A program made the translations under genes and the position numbers. The notes beneath the pieces are model-generated. The model was not told the origin of the DNA. It searched no databases and saw only the letters and a list, made by a program, of their open reading frames with translations. From Planctomycetota bacterium (lineage in GTDB: Bacteria > Planctomycetota > Phycisphaerae > Phycisphaerales > SM1A02), in assembly GCA_016872915.1 (NCBI GenBank), contig VGYQ01000004.1, positions 1 through 64,000 on the forward strand: 64,000 nucleotides of DNA, given 5' to 3'. Of the stretch, positions 53,191 to 63,065 are shown piece by piece. Position 1 is the first letter of the stretch. Each line of letters starts with the position of its first letter.

Positions 53191-54894
53191 TCACGCACGA
53201 GTGAGTTTCCGATACTTCACGCGTGTTGGAGCTGCTGCCGCACCGAGTCGGCGCACGCGATCCGCCTCGTACTCCGAATAGTTGCCACCGAAGAAAAAGA
53301 CTTGACTGTCTCCTTCAAAGGCGAGGATGTGGGTGGCGACTCGGTCCAGAAACCACCGATCGTGGCTGATGATGACCGCTGTACCACCGTAGTTCTCGAT
53401 CGCCTCCTCAAGCGCACGCATCGTGTTCACATCGAGATCGTTGGTCGGCTCATCAAAGAGGATCACGTTATTGCTCTGCCGAAGCATGCGCGCGAGATGC
53501 ACGCGGTTGCGTTCACCTCCGGACAGCGATCCCACCTGCTTCTGCTGCTCGGTTCCGCTGAATCCAAAGCGCGCCACATACGCACGGCTGTTGACTTTCA
53601 CGGGACCGAGCATCAGTTCCTCCGACCCACCTGAGATGGCCTGCCAAATGCTGTCGTTGGACTGCAGACTGTCGCGGAGTTGTTCGATGTAGCCAAGGTG
53701 AACCGTTTCACCCACGGTGAATGTGCCGCCATCGGGCTTCTCCGTCCCAAGAATCATTTTGAAGAGCGTCGTCTTTCCGGCTCCGTTGGGACCGATGACT
53801 CCGACCACAGCGCCCGCTGGAATCTCGAAGGACACGCGATCGAGCAACAGCCGATCCCCAAAGGACTTGGAGACCTCCTTCGCGTGGACGACGACAGTTC
53901 CCAACCGCGGGCCCGGAGGAATGAAGATCTCGATCTCAGCCGCCTTGGCGCGCGACTGTTCATCACTGAGCATGCGCTCGTAGTTGCTGATTCGTGCCTT
54001 GCTCTTCGCCTGACGACCCTTGGGATTTTGTCGAATCCAATCAAGCTCGCGCGCAAGCGACTTCTGCCGCATGCTTGCCTGTCGCTCTTCCACGGCAAGA
54101 CGCTTCTGCTTCTGCTCGAGCCACTGCGTGTAGTTCCCGCGGTATGGGATACCCATGCCGCGGTCGAGTTCGAGAATCCAGCCCGCGACATTGTCGAGGA
54201 AGTATCGATCGTGCGTGACCGCGATCACCGTCCCCGGATACCGCGCCAGATACTGCTCAAGCCAACCGACACTCTCCGCATCCAGGTGGTTGGTCGGTTC
54301 ATCGAGGAGCAGGATGTCTGGCTTCTGCATCAAGAGCCGAGTCAGTGCGACTCGGCGACGTTCGCCGCCCGAGACTGTATCGAGCGTCTGATCGGGCGGC
54401 GGACAACGCAGCGCCTCCATCGCCATCTCGATCTGGTTGTCGATGGTCCACGCATCGACCGCATCGAGTCTCTCCTGCACGCGCCCTTGCTTCTCGATGA
54501 GACGCTCCATATCGTCGGCGCTCATCTCTTCGCCGAACTTGCCATTGATCTCATCGAACTCGCGAAGCAGATCGAAGGTCGCCTGCGCGCCCTCCCGAAC
54601 CACGTCGAGAACGCTCCGCCTTTCATGCGCGAGTGGCTCCTGCTCGAGGAAGCCCACCGCAAATCCAGGCGATCGCTCGATCGTCCCATCAAACTCCCGG
54701 TCTTCCCCCGCAATGATGCGCAGGAGCGTCGACTTGCCGCTTCCGTTCAACCCGAGAACGCCAATCTTGGCGCCGTGATAGAAGCTCAGCGAGATGTCCT
54801 TGAGAATCTCCTTGCGGTTGATTGACTTGGATACTCCAAGCATCGAAAAGATGATGCGGACTGACTCGGGTGTCCCCTTCGCTGACTGGGCCAT
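53191..54894 (-). CDS. ettA: ABC-F translation factor EttA
   Basis: 567 residues, two ABC ATPase domains and no membrane segment. Walker A motifs are GLNGSGKST and GPNGAGKTT; signatures VSGGERRRV and LSGGERNRV; Walker B LLLDEPTNHLD and ILFDEPTNDLD. The linker between them has the arm and P-site tRNA-interacting residues of EttA, which gates the ribosome into elongation according to ATP/ADP. Homology starts near MAQSAKGTPESVRIIFSMLG (54894). The frame upstream to 55179 has no support and a TAGACT box sits 10 bases before this ATG. Confidence 0.93.
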   Translation of the reverse strand: MAQSAKGTPESVRIIFSMLGVSKSINRKEILKDISLSFYHGAKIGVLGLNGSGKSTLLRIIAGEDREFDGTIERSPGFAVGFLEQEPLAHERRSVLDVVREGAQATFDLLREFDEINGKFGEEMSADDMERLIEKQGRVQERLDAVDAWTIDNQIEMAMEALRCPPPDQTLDTVSGGERRRVALTRLLMQKPDILLLDEPTNHLDAESVGWLEQYLARYPGTVIAVTHDRYFLDNVAGWILELDRGMGIPYRGNYTQWLEQKQKRLAVEERQASMRQKSLARELDWIRQNPKGRQAKSKARISNYERMLSDEQSRAKAAEIEIFIPPGPRLGTVVVHAKEVSKSFGDRLLLDRVSFEIPAGAVVGVIGPNGAGKTTLFKMILGTEKPDGGTFTVGETVHLGYIEQLRDSLQSNDSIWQAISGGSEELMLGPVKVNSRAYVARFGFSGTEQQKQVGSLSGGERNRVHLARMLRQSNNVILFDEPTNDLDVNTMRALEEAIENYGGTAVIISHDRWFLDRVATHILAFEGDSQVFFFGGNYSEYEADRVRRLGAAAAPTRVKYRKLTRA

Positions 54895-54904
54895 AAGCCC
54901 GTCG

Positions 54905-54910
54905 AGTCTA
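54905..54910 (-). promoter_or_regulatory. TAGACT -10 box, 10 nt before ettA
   Basis: TAnnnT hexamer 10 bases before ATG 54894. Confidence 0.45.
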
Positions 54911-55043
54911 GGGGTGGCTCTTGTGCTGCCATCGCGGAGCTTCCAACTCCCCCCCAGCTTCAAAGAGCTCGACCGATAATCGATCTGATTTTGCAAATGC
55001 GTTTGATCTTGTATCTCGGACAACCAATCGCTAGTTTGGCGCG

Positions 55044-55049
55044 TATTTT
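55044..55049 (+). promoter_or_regulatory. TATTTT -10 box, 9 nt before the SulP-carbonic anhydrase gene
   Basis: TAnnnT hexamer 9 bases before ATG 55059. The 164-base gap to ettA is AT-richer than its surroundings and contains no gene. Confidence 0.45.
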
Positions 55050-55058
55050 GCGATCCCA

Positions 55059-57341
55059 ATGAAAGGCGCTCCCATACCCACTCTCTCCCAAGACGGAACA
55101 TCCAGATCCAAGGATCTGATTGCAAGCCTTCCCGTCTTCTTTGTAGCGCTACCCCTGTGCCTTGGCATTGCCCAGGCATCTGGTGCGCCGCCGTTTGCTG
55201 GACTTGTTGCTGGAATCATCGGAGGCATCGTTGTCGGGCTTCTCAGCGGCTCCCACGTCAGCGTCTCAGGCCCCGCCGCTGGGCTCACCGCCATTGTGCT
55301 CGCACAGATTCAGGGTCTTGGATCGTTCGAGGCCTTCCTCATGGCAGTTGTGTTGGCGGGCGTTATTCAACTTGGCCTCGGCTTCGCGCGTGCTGGGGGA
55401 CTGGCAAATTATTTCCCATCAAGTGTGATCAAGGGACTGCTCGCCGCCATCGGCATCATCATCATCCTCAAGCAGATCCCGCATCTGATCGGATACGACA
55501 TTGAGCCCGAAGGCTCAGAAGCATTTGTCGAACCCGATGGACAGAACACCTTTACTGCACTCCTGAGCGCCTTTTCCAATCTGCTCCCCGGCGCAGCACT
55601 CGTCGGACTCTCGTCGCTGGCGCTCGCTGTCGTGTGGGATCGAACGCCGATGAAGAAGACCATGCCCAGCGCTCTGATTGCTGTGCTGTTCGGTACGGTC
55701 CTGAGTCTGATTCTCATGAAGGCCCAGTCCTCTTGGGCCATCGTGGACTCGCATCTCGTCAGCGTCCCTGTCGTTGGGGAGGGTGGCGTGCAGTGGGGTG
55801 ATCTCATCACGCTCCCCGATTTCTCGCGCGCATTTGAGCCTGCGGTGCTCATGGCGGCCATCACTCTCGCGGTCGTCGCGTCCCTTGAGACGCTCCTCAA
55901 CCTCGAGGCGACGGAAAAGCTTGATCCGCAGCGGCGTTCCGCATCACCCAACCGTGAACTGCTTGCGCAAGGCGTCGGCAACACTCTCTCGGGGCTCGTT
56001 GGAGGTCTTCCGATGACATCGGTCATCGTCCGAAGTTCTGTGAACGCAAACGCGGGTGCGCAGACCCGCCTTTCAGCGATCACTCACGGCGTTCTGCTCT
56101 TGGGAACGGTGCTGCTGATCCCGACAGTCATCAACACCATCCCGAAGGCCGCCCTCGCCGCGGTGCTCGTCGCCACTGGATGGAAGCTGGCGAGTCCACA
56201 GACATTTCGTAGCGTGTGGAAACAGGGCAAGACCCAGTTCATCCCATTTGTCATCACGATTCTTGCGATTGTCGGCACTGATCTCTTGAAAGGCGTACTC
56301 ATTGGACTCGCCGTCAGTCTGTTCATGGTGCTCGTAGGCAACATGAAGCACGGTTTCCGAGTACTCAAGGAGGCGCATGTCCATGGAATCATTCACCGAA
56401 TCGAACTGGTCGGACAGGCCACATTCCTCAACCGTGCGGCACTGCTGACCACACTCAGTTCGTTCAAGCGCGGAGAGCAGGTCATCATCGACGCGCGACT
56501 CGTGGACTACCTCGACTCCGACATGGTTGCCATCCTTCGCGAGTTCACCGAGGAGACAGCGCCACGAAAGGGTGTCATCGTCAGCATGCTCGGCTTCAAG
56601 AATCGCTACGACCTGAAGGATCAGGTGCAGTATGTCGATGTCAGCACGCGCGAGGTGCAGTCCGCAGCAACACCGCTTCAAGTCTTGCAGACGCTCAAGG
56701 AGGGCAACGAACGTTTCGTCTCGGGACGGCGGCTGAATCGCGATCTGATGCGGCAGGTGGATCAGACCGCTGCAGGTCAACACCCTCTTGCGGTCGTGCT
56801 TGGCTGCATCGATTCCCGGGCGCCTGTGGAACTCATCTTTGACGCAGGCATCGGCGACATGTTCATCGCTCGTCTTGCAGGCAATGTCGCAAGCCCGGAG
56901 GCGCTTGGAAGCATCGAGTTCGCATGCAAGGTGGCTGGTGCTCGACTCATCCTTGTACTCGGGCACACCCGCTGCGGCGCGGTGAAGGCCGCTTGTGATT
57001 TTGTGGCGAAGGGTCTCGATCCGGTGGAAGCAACGGGACTGACCAATCTCCCTTCCATCACCGATCCGATCTCCGAGGCTGTTCGCATGGAGACGACCAT
57101 CAAGGATCGCCGCGACGCATCCAACGAGGCGTTCGTGGACCGAGTGGCGACCATCAATGTGCGAAACGCCATGCGATGGATTCAGGACAACAGCCCGACC
57201 ATCTCAAAGATGCTCGCCACGGGCGAAGTCGCACTCGTGGGCGGCATGTACGACATCAAGACAGGGCGCGTCGAGTTCCTCGACGAGGCAGCGGCGATCA
57301 GCCTGGTTGCACCCATTTCTGCCGTGACTCGATCAACCTGA
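55059..57341 (+). CDS. SulP transporter fused to STAS and carbonic anhydrase
   Basis: 760 residues in three parts. Residues 15-430 are the SulP anion transporter (ASLPVFFVALPLCLGIAQASG at the start, about 10-12 membrane helices). Residues 445-535 are a STAS-like domain with IIDARLVDYLDSDMVAIL. From about 555 it is a beta-class carbonic anhydrase: Cys583 and Asp585 in CIDSR, His636 and Cys639 in GHTRCG are the zinc site, all intact. The likely role is bicarbonate uptake or exchange coupled to CO2 hydration at the inner face. Sulfate transport is less likely given the fused anhydrase. Confidence 0.9.
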   Translation: MKGAPIPTLSQDGTSRSKDLIASLPVFFVALPLCLGIAQASGAPPFAGLVAGIIGGIVVGLLSGSHVSVSGPAAGLTAIVLAQIQGLGSFEAFLMAVVLAGVIQLGLGFARAGGLANYFPSSVIKGLLAAIGIIIILKQIPHLIGYDIEPEGSEAFVEPDGQNTFTALLSAFSNLLPGAALVGLSSLALAVVWDRTPMKKTMPSALIAVLFGTVLSLILMKAQSSWAIVDSHLVSVPVVGEGGVQWGDLITLPDFSRAFEPAVLMAAITLAVVASLETLLNLEATEKLDPQRRSASPNRELLAQGVGNTLSGLVGGLPMTSVIVRSSVNANAGAQTRLSAITHGVLLLGTVLLIPTVINTIPKAALAAVLVATGWKLASPQTFRSVWKQGKTQFIPFVITILAIVGTDLLKGVLIGLAVSLFMVLVGNMKHGFRVLKEAHVHGIIHRIELVGQATFLNRAALLTTLSSFKRGEQVIIDARLVDYLDSDMVAILREFTEETAPRKGVIVSMLGFKNRYDLKDQVQYVDVSTREVQSAATPLQVLQTLKEGNERFVSGRRLNRDLMRQVDQTAAGQHPLAVVLGCIDSRAPVELIFDAGIGDMFIARLAGNVASPEALGSIEFACKVAGARLILVLGHTRCGAVKAACDFVAKGLDPVEATGLTNLPSITDPISEAVRMETTIKDRRDASNEAFVDRVATINVRNAMRWIQDNSPTISKMLATGEVALVGGMYDIKTGRVEFLDEAAAISLVAPISAVTRST

Positions 57342-57347
57342 CGACGA

Positions 57348-58172
57348 TCACCCACGCTGCGTGCGGCGCCAGATCCACGCGGTCATGAAGAACAGCGCCG
57401 CCATCAGCACGATCGTGGCACCGCTCGGCAGGGATGCGTGATAGGACAGCAGCAATCCGCCCACCACGGCCGCCGCCGCCGTTGTCGCCGAGAGCCACAG
57501 CATGGGCACCATGCGACGCGTCAGGAGCGCTGCCGTGGCCGCTGGCGTGATGAGAAGCGCACTCGTGAGAACCACCCCCACGACCTGCACACCCGACACG
57601 ACGGCGAACGCGATGAGCACAAGCAGCAGCGCGTGCAGTCGCTGTGAACGAATGCCGATCAGATCCGCATAGGTCGAGTCGTACGAGGCGAGTTCCAACT
57701 CCTTAAACAGCGCAAGGATGACCGCGAGCACCAGCACCGCGGCGCACAGCATGAACAGAAGATCGCCCTGTGCCACCGAGAGCAGATTGCCCAGCAGCAA
57801 GTGGGAGAGGTCGCGCCAGGATCCGATGCGTGCGGTCAGCACCACACCGAGCGCGAACATGCCTGTGAAGACAACGCCAATGGCTGCATCGTCACGGATG
57901 CCGCGCCGCCGCGAGGTGCGCGAAGACAAGACCGCGATGCCGAGCGCGGTGACAACGTTGCTCGCGAGCGCCCCAGCCATCAGGCTCAGTCCCTTCGCCT
58001 GCGCGATCACCAATCCGGGCAAGGTCGTGTGCGACATGGCTTCCCCGACAAATGCCATGCGACGGAACACCACGAAGACCCCGAGAACGCCGCATGCGAC
58101 ACCTGCAGCGAGCCCTGCCGCCAGTGCGTCGCGCATGAACGCGTGCGTCCACGGTTCGAGCAGCCAGTTCAT
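57348..58172 (-). CDS. znuB: zinc/manganese ABC transporter permease
   Basis: 274 residues with about eight membrane helices. It belongs to the ABC-3 family (ZnuB/MntB): ALAAGLAAGVACGVLGVFVVFRRMAFVGEAMSHTTLPG at the start and VVGVVLTSALLITPAATAALLT late. It overlaps the ATPase gene by 4 bases and is the last gene of znuA-znuC-znuB. Confidence 0.9.
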   Translation of the reverse strand: MNWLLEPWTHAFMRDALAAGLAAGVACGVLGVFVVFRRMAFVGEAMSHTTLPGLVIAQAKGLSLMAGALASNVVTALGIAVLSSRTSRRRGIRDDAAIGVVFTGMFALGVVLTARIGSWRDLSHLLLGNLLSVAQGDLLFMLCAAVLVLAVILALFKELELASYDSTYADLIGIRSQRLHALLLVLIAFAVVSGVQVVGVVLTSALLITPAATAALLTRRMVPMLWLSATTAAAAVVGGLLLSYHASLPSGATIVLMAALFFMTAWIWRRTQRG

Positions 58173-58888
58173 CGAGCGCCTCCACGGACCATGCCGTCCT
58201 CGATCGACAGCACTTCATCGAAAGGCAGATCATGAATTCCGACATCGTGGGTGGAGACGATCATCGACTTTCCGGCGGTCTGAAGCCGATCGAGCAGCGC
58301 ACCGACGAGTACTCGTGATGCAGCATCGACTGCATTCAGTGGCTCATCGAGCAATAGAAGATCAGACTCCTGTGCGGCGGCACGAGCGAGCAGCAGCCGC
58401 TGCTGTTGACCGCCCGACAACTCGCCGATCGGACGGCGCGCGATCTCCGTGAGCCCAAGCGATGCGAGGACGCCATCCACCACAGCATGGCACTCCGCGC
58501 TCGGTCGGCGCAGCCAGCCCGTGTGCACAAAGCGCCCGGCCAGCGTGAATCGCGCGACATCCACGGGAAAATCCCAGTTGATGGATTGCCGCTGTGGGAC
58601 GTAGGACGTGCGGTGGTGACACGCACCGACGCGCAACCCAAAGACACGGATATCTCCGCCGCGTGCCGGCAAAAGTCCCGCCACAGTCTTCAGAAGAGTG
58701 CTCTTGCCTGAACCATTGGGTCCTACAAGCGCAAAGCGCTTGCCGGCGGGCAATACAAAGTTGACATCATGCAGGACCGGTGCAGCACCGGGATGCCCCG
58801 CTGCAACACTGTGGAGCGCGAGTGCGGGCGCACTCGGATCGGGCGCATGCAGATGACGACCTCCGTAAGAGAGTGCCGTGTCCTTCAC
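58169..58888 (-). CDS. znuC: zinc/manganese ABC transporter ATPase
   Basis: 239 residues. Walker A GPNGSGKSTLL, Q-loop YVPQRQSINWDFPV (typical of the Zn/Mn branch), signature LSGGQQQRLLLARA, Walker B LLLLDEPLNAVD and switch histidine in STHDVGIHDLP. It powers metal import by the adjacent permease. ATGA overlaps link it to both neighbours. Confidence 0.93.
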   Translation of the reverse strand: MKDTALSYGGRHLHAPDPSAPALALHSVAAGHPGAAPVLHDVNFVLPAGKRFALVGPNGSGKSTLLKTVAGLLPARGGDIRVFGLRVGACHHRTSYVPQRQSINWDFPVDVARFTLAGRFVHTGWLRRPSAECHAVVDGVLASLGLTEIARRPIGELSGGQQQRLLLARAAAQESDLLLLDEPLNAVDAASRVLVGALLDRLQTAGKSMIVSTHDVGIHDLPFDEVLSIEDGMVRGGAR

Positions 58889-59805
58889 GGCTGAAGCGCC
58901 TTGACGATCGCCTCGGTGTTCCCGCGCATCGTCGCAAGGTAAGCACTGCCACCCATCTCCGTGGACGGCGACAGTCCATCGAGCCGCAGCGTTTCGACCA
59001 ACCGCGTGCCCGACTCGCGTGCAACGACTTCAGCCGTTCGCGACCGATGTGCGACATCACCAAACATCACTGGCGCACCAGAGGCGCGCACGGAGGCGAC
59101 AAGTTCAAGAATGCGGGTGGGGCTCGTATCCACTTCATCCCCCGCCATCTCCACACCGATCACCCGAACTCCGTACCGCACGCCCCAGTGCCCAAGTGCC
59201 TCATGCGTTGTCACAATCGTTCGGCGATCCGCAGGGACCTTTGCCACCTGCTCCTTCGTCCAGCGATCCAACTCGCGCAGTTTCTCTCGCAGGGCTTCCG
59301 CTTGCGTCTTGAACGCCGTCGCATCGGAAGGGCGGCGTTCCGCAAATGCCTGCTGCAGACGATCGGTCATGGTGATCACCTTGATCGGATCGTGCCACGC
59401 GTGCGGATCAGTACTCACCCCCGTTGGTGCATCATCACCGTGTGTGTGGGAGTGGTCGGGGTGATCACACGATTGTCCCTCACGGCCGAGCCCATCCGCC
59501 AAGATCAGCAGCCCCGCCCTGCTTCCCGATGTGGCGTGCATCTTCTTGAGATCCGCATCAAGACCAAGCCCAAACACGATCACAAGACCAGCACCCGCCA
59601 CCTTGGCAGCGTCTGCTGGGGTGGGTTCCGCATGGTGAGGATCACCGCCGAGCCCGCCGACTCGCACAACTTCAATCGCGCTGCCACCGACCGCTGCGGC
59701 GAGATCAGCGGTGACATCGCTTGCAACGACCACCTGCAACTTTGGCTGCGCTTCACTCGTCGCTTGAGCGGTGGCAAGGGCAAGACATGCGGCGACGGCG
59801 AACAT
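58885..59805 (-). CDS. znuA: zinc/manganese ABC transporter substrate-binding protein
   Basis: 306 residues, cluster A-I (ZnuA-type) binding protein. Signal peptide MFAVAACLALATAQA; metal-site histidines in GGDPHHAEPTPADA, DPHAWHDP and VTTHEALGHWG. A His/Asp-rich loop (CDHPDHSHTHGDD), typical of zinc binders, favours zinc over manganese. ATG 59805 is chosen because TATCAT lies 9 bases before it. No Zur-box palindrome was recognised. Confidence 0.9.
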   Translation of the reverse strand: MFAVAACLALATAQATSEAQPKLQVVVASDVTADLAAAVGGSAIEVVRVGGLGGDPHHAEPTPADAAKVAGAGLVIVFGLGLDADLKKMHATSGSRAGLLILADGLGREGQSCDHPDHSHTHGDDAPTGVSTDPHAWHDPIKVITMTDRLQQAFAERRPSDATAFKTQAEALREKLRELDRWTKEQVAKVPADRRTIVTTHEALGHWGVRYGVRVIGVEMAGDEVDTSPTRILELVASVRASGAPVMFGDVAHRSRTAEVVARESGTRLVETLRLDGLSPSTEMGGSAYLATMRGNTEAIVKALQP

Positions 59806-59814
59806 CTGTCCGCC

Positions 59815-59820
59815 ATGATA
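59815..59820 (-). promoter_or_regulatory. TATCAT -10 box, 9 nt before znuA
   Basis: TAnnnT hexamer 9 bases before ATG 59805, in the 20-base gap after the AddA-like gene, so znuACB may be transcribed independently. Confidence 0.5.
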
Positions 59821-59825
59821 GGAAG

Positions 59826-62800
59826 TCACGCCACGACAGCCCGCCCGCACGCAAGCAGAACCAGCAGCAACTCGCACCGCTCAGACGGCACTCGGTACTC
59901 CCGCGCCATGGCAAGGCGATACGCATCGAGTTGCGGCTTGTGATGCTCGACGCGCTCCTCGATCCACGCGTCAAGTTCCCTCCCCGTTGCGTGGCTCGGC
60001 GGCTGATCCGTCTTGAAGTCCACCACTTGCAGGCGCTCCCAGGCTCCAGGCTTGCCGTGCAGCACCAATCGATCGATCGAACCCTCTTGAATACGCCCGC
60101 CTGACAGCAGCGACAAGAACCTGCGCTCCCGCAGCGCGATGGCGTTCCCTTTGGGACGCGCAAGCGACTGCCTGATTTCTGGCGCCTGAAGCTGCTTGAT
60201 CGTGTCACGCACGCAGTCTGTGATGGAAGCGATGTTTGGATAGGTGATGCTCGGCTCGATTGCTCGTGCGATGGTGTCCGCATCGGGCTCCCAACCGTCG
60301 CTCCACTCCAGTTGCTCGCACACGGCATGCGCGAGCGTGCCGCGGTCAAGTGCCGCCCGCTGTGCGGGACCCGATGCGGCAACATCGGCGGCATCGCCGC
60401 GCCTTGCGGTCGCGGCTTGCTGTGAAGCGATCTCGGCCGCGAGCCCGCGCCGCGGCGTCCGTGGAGCGGAGGGAAGCGGCGGCGCGCTCCTGCGCACACC
60501 CGCTTCGAGCGCAGGCCGCGAGGCGTCGATCCACGACTCGTCTCCTGCCCGCGACAGAACTTCACTGTGAGCGAGTGCCTCAAGCAGGATCGAACCATGG
60601 GACGTATTGCTCTTGGGGACCTTTCCGGGTTTGGGGGTCTTTCGATCAACCATGATGAAGAGCCCCCGCTTGGCGCGTGTCAATGCGACATAGAGCGCAC
60701 TCAACCTGTCCTGCAATGCGAATCGCTCGGCGGAGTCGTTCACTTCACCAACTGCACCCTTGCGACTGATGGGTAGTACGCCAGGTGCCACACGGTCATG
60801 CCCTAGACCGCGGTAGGGAATATTCCGTTCCACGGCCAACGGCTGTGAGTGGTGGCCAGACTGTTGTGCGGGCGTACCGAAGATCACGATGTCCCACTCG
60901 AGCCCTTTCGCTTGATGGATGGTGATCGATTCAATTGGCTGACCTTCAACATCGCGGCAATCTTCCTGTTCGACTGCCTCCACAATCTCATCAAGCGTCA
61001 TGCCTGCCCGCTCTGCTCGGGCGATGACATGCAGTGCGCGGTCGAGACGCCGACAATCGCCCGCGGCAATCAGACCACGGCGCGCGATCTCCACGCGCCA
61101 CTCGTTCAGTGTGGCGGCGACGGTCGACTTCGCGAACTTCCCAAGCAGTTCCTCCGATACATCTGCTGACTTCTTTCGTTTCTCCGGCCAAGGATGCGCG
61201 CTTTCGACGCCCACACCCCACACATCTTTCAGGGGCGACATCAGCACACTCAAGAAAGCCGTGCAATCCATCGGATGCGCGGCGACTCGGATCGCATCGA
61301 GGAACGCCAAGACGACTGCACTATCGCGCAGACTCCCCTTTGCCCGCAAAGAGCATCCGGGCGAACCGTCGATCGCGCGGATGCGTTCGGCCACCTCGCT
61401 CGCATCTTTGTTCTTCGAGTGGATCACCGCAATACGGAGTGATCCCTTGCTGCGCTTCCAGAGGTTCACCGCCTTCCGTGCGCACGCCTCGAGACGCTCC
61501 GCGCGCGTCTCGGACTGCGCGATTGCGACCGTGCCCATGAGTTCACGATTTTTCTGCGTCGCCCGATGCGGTTGATAGATTTCGAGCCAGGCATCGAGCG
61601 CATCGACCAGGTTCTGACTGAGGCACTCATCAGGTGGGAACCGAAGCGAATGAGTGGGTGACTTCAGATTGTTGAAGACTTCGTCGACCGCTTCGAGAAC
61701 GATCGGTGCGCTTCGCCAACTGGTCGTCAGGAGTCGCTCCTGCACATCGGCAGCCGCTCCCTCACTCAACAGCGATGGCAAGCAGCGCAGGAGCCGCGGA
61801 TCACCGCCGCGCCAACCGTAGATCGACTGCTTGACGTCGCCTACGGCCAGGATCGACCGAGGTTCGTCGCCACCCGCAGCGAGGCTGATCGCCAAGGGCT
61901 CGAGCGCCTGCCACTGCGAAAGACTCGTGTCCTGAAACTCGTCGAGCAGCAAATGATGGATCTGCTGATCGAGCCGCATGAGGATCTCGGCCATGCACTC
62001 GTCGTTCATCCCGCCTGCGATCGACCGAGTGATGGACTCGAATGTGCAAGCCCCGCGCTGTCGGAGCGCATCCTGTTCAGCCATCACAAGGAGCGAAGCC
62101 AACCGTGCCGCTTCCTGATGTCCGCGAAGTCTGGCATGCAGGACTTCGCCGCGCAGCCAATCAGCGACGACCCTCAAATCCGTGTGCAGGCCTCTTGGAA
62201 ACTCCTTCCTATGGAAGGTGCTTTTCCCCTCCGCAACGCTCTTGATCGCACCGGACTCGAGATACTCCAAACAAACGCGCGCGGGCAGTGGTCCACCCCC
62301 TACTGCTTCCGACAGCAGCCAGAACTTTCCAGTCGATGCATACTGCTTGATGCTTTTGTGACTCTCCCCAAGCTGCTGCAGGCCCACGAGTGCTCTGCGA
62401 ACCGCTTCGCGGGCATCTTCAAACGCGATGCGCTTCGCGGAGTCAGGCCTGAGCCAACACTCTGGCACTGCAGCGTTCGGATCACCGCCCCCACCGCTGT
62501 CTTGCCACGCGCTCAAGAGAGCCCGCGCCGAAGTAAAGGTCCGCTCGATCGAGTCCACACGATCCTCCTCGAACCGAAGCAAACGCAGCATCTTGGCAGG
62601 CTCGTTCGCAGGATCGCTGATGACACGCGCGAGCGACTCCCGCAGCACTTGCCCCGTTGCGGCATCATCGAGCAGCGACAGCTGCGTGCCAATCCCAAGT
62701 TCGAGGGCATAGGCGCGCGCCATGCGCATCAGCAGCGAGTCGAGCGTCCGAACTTCCACTCGGTCGATTCGAGCGATCACTGCCTCGAGTAGCTGCTCTG

Positions 62801-63065
62801 CCTTCACCTCACCATGCGAAGGGTCACCAAAGATCGACTGGGCCAACTCACAACGCTTCTCGGTCGACAAAACCGCGTCCGCGAGCCGCACGAGGATCTT
62901 CGTCAGAATGTCGCGTGCTGCAGCCCGAGTGAAGGTGGTAGCCAGAATCGACGTCATCCGATCTGGATCGCCTGCCACCACGCCCTCGTGCGCCACGCGT
63001 AGCCATGCACCGGAGAGCGCGTGGGTCTTTCCACTTCCCGCATTGGCGAGATACCGCTCGATCAT
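59826..63065 (-). CDS. addA: AddA/RecB-like helicase-nuclease
   Basis: 1079 residues. UvrD-type helicase: Walker A ANAGSGKTHALS right at the N-terminus, motif Ia ATTFTRAAA, Walker B LLLDEFQDTS, DVKQSIYGWRGGDP, IHQAKGLEWDIV and YVALTRAKRGLF. The C-terminal PD-(D/E)XK nuclease has GSIDRLVL and VVDFKTDQ. With AddB it would process double-strand ends for RecA loading. The start overlaps the upstream AddB-like stop as ATGA. Confidence 0.88.
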   Translation of the reverse strand: MIERYLANAGSGKTHALSGAWLRVAHEGVVAGDPDRMTSILATTFTRAAARDILTKILVRLADAVLSTEKRCELAQSIFGDPSHGEVKAEQLLEAVIARIDRVEVRTLDSLLMRMARAYALELGIGTQLSLLDDAATGQVLRESLARVISDPANEPAKMLRLLRFEEDRVDSIERTFTSARALLSAWQDSGGGGDPNAAVPECWLRPDSAKRIAFEDAREAVRRALVGLQQLGESHKSIKQYASTGKFWLLSEAVGGGPLPARVCLEYLESGAIKSVAEGKSTFHRKEFPRGLHTDLRVVADWLRGEVLHARLRGHQEAARLASLLVMAEQDALRQRGACTFESITRSIAGGMNDECMAEILMRLDQQIHHLLLDEFQDTSLSQWQALEPLAISLAAGGDEPRSILAVGDVKQSIYGWRGGDPRLLRCLPSLLSEGAAADVQERLLTTSWRSAPIVLEAVDEVFNNLKSPTHSLRFPPDECLSQNLVDALDAWLEIYQPHRATQKNRELMGTVAIAQSETRAERLEACARKAVNLWKRSKGSLRIAVIHSKNKDASEVAERIRAIDGSPGCSLRAKGSLRDSAVVLAFLDAIRVAAHPMDCTAFLSVLMSPLKDVWGVGVESAHPWPEKRKKSADVSEELLGKFAKSTVAATLNEWRVEIARRGLIAAGDCRRLDRALHVIARAERAGMTLDEIVEAVEQEDCRDVEGQPIESITIHQAKGLEWDIVIFGTPAQQSGHHSQPLAVERNIPYRGLGHDRVAPGVLPISRKGAVGEVNDSAERFALQDRLSALYVALTRAKRGLFIMVDRKTPKPGKVPKSNTSHGSILLEALAHSEVLSRAGDESWIDASRPALEAGVRRSAPPLPSAPRTPRRGLAAEIASQQAATARRGDAADVAASGPAQRAALDRGTLAHAVCEQLEWSDGWEPDADTIARAIEPSITYPNIASITDCVRDTIKQLQAPEIRQSLARPKGNAIALRERRFLSLLSGGRIQEGSIDRLVLHGKPGAWERLQVVDFKTDQPPSHATGRELDAWIEERVEHHKPQLDAYRLAMAREYRVPSERCELLLVLLACGRAVVA

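Noticed and set aside
59806-59900. Zur operator upstream of znuA
   Set aside because: No AT-rich palindrome of the Zur type was found; only the TATCAT box is supported.
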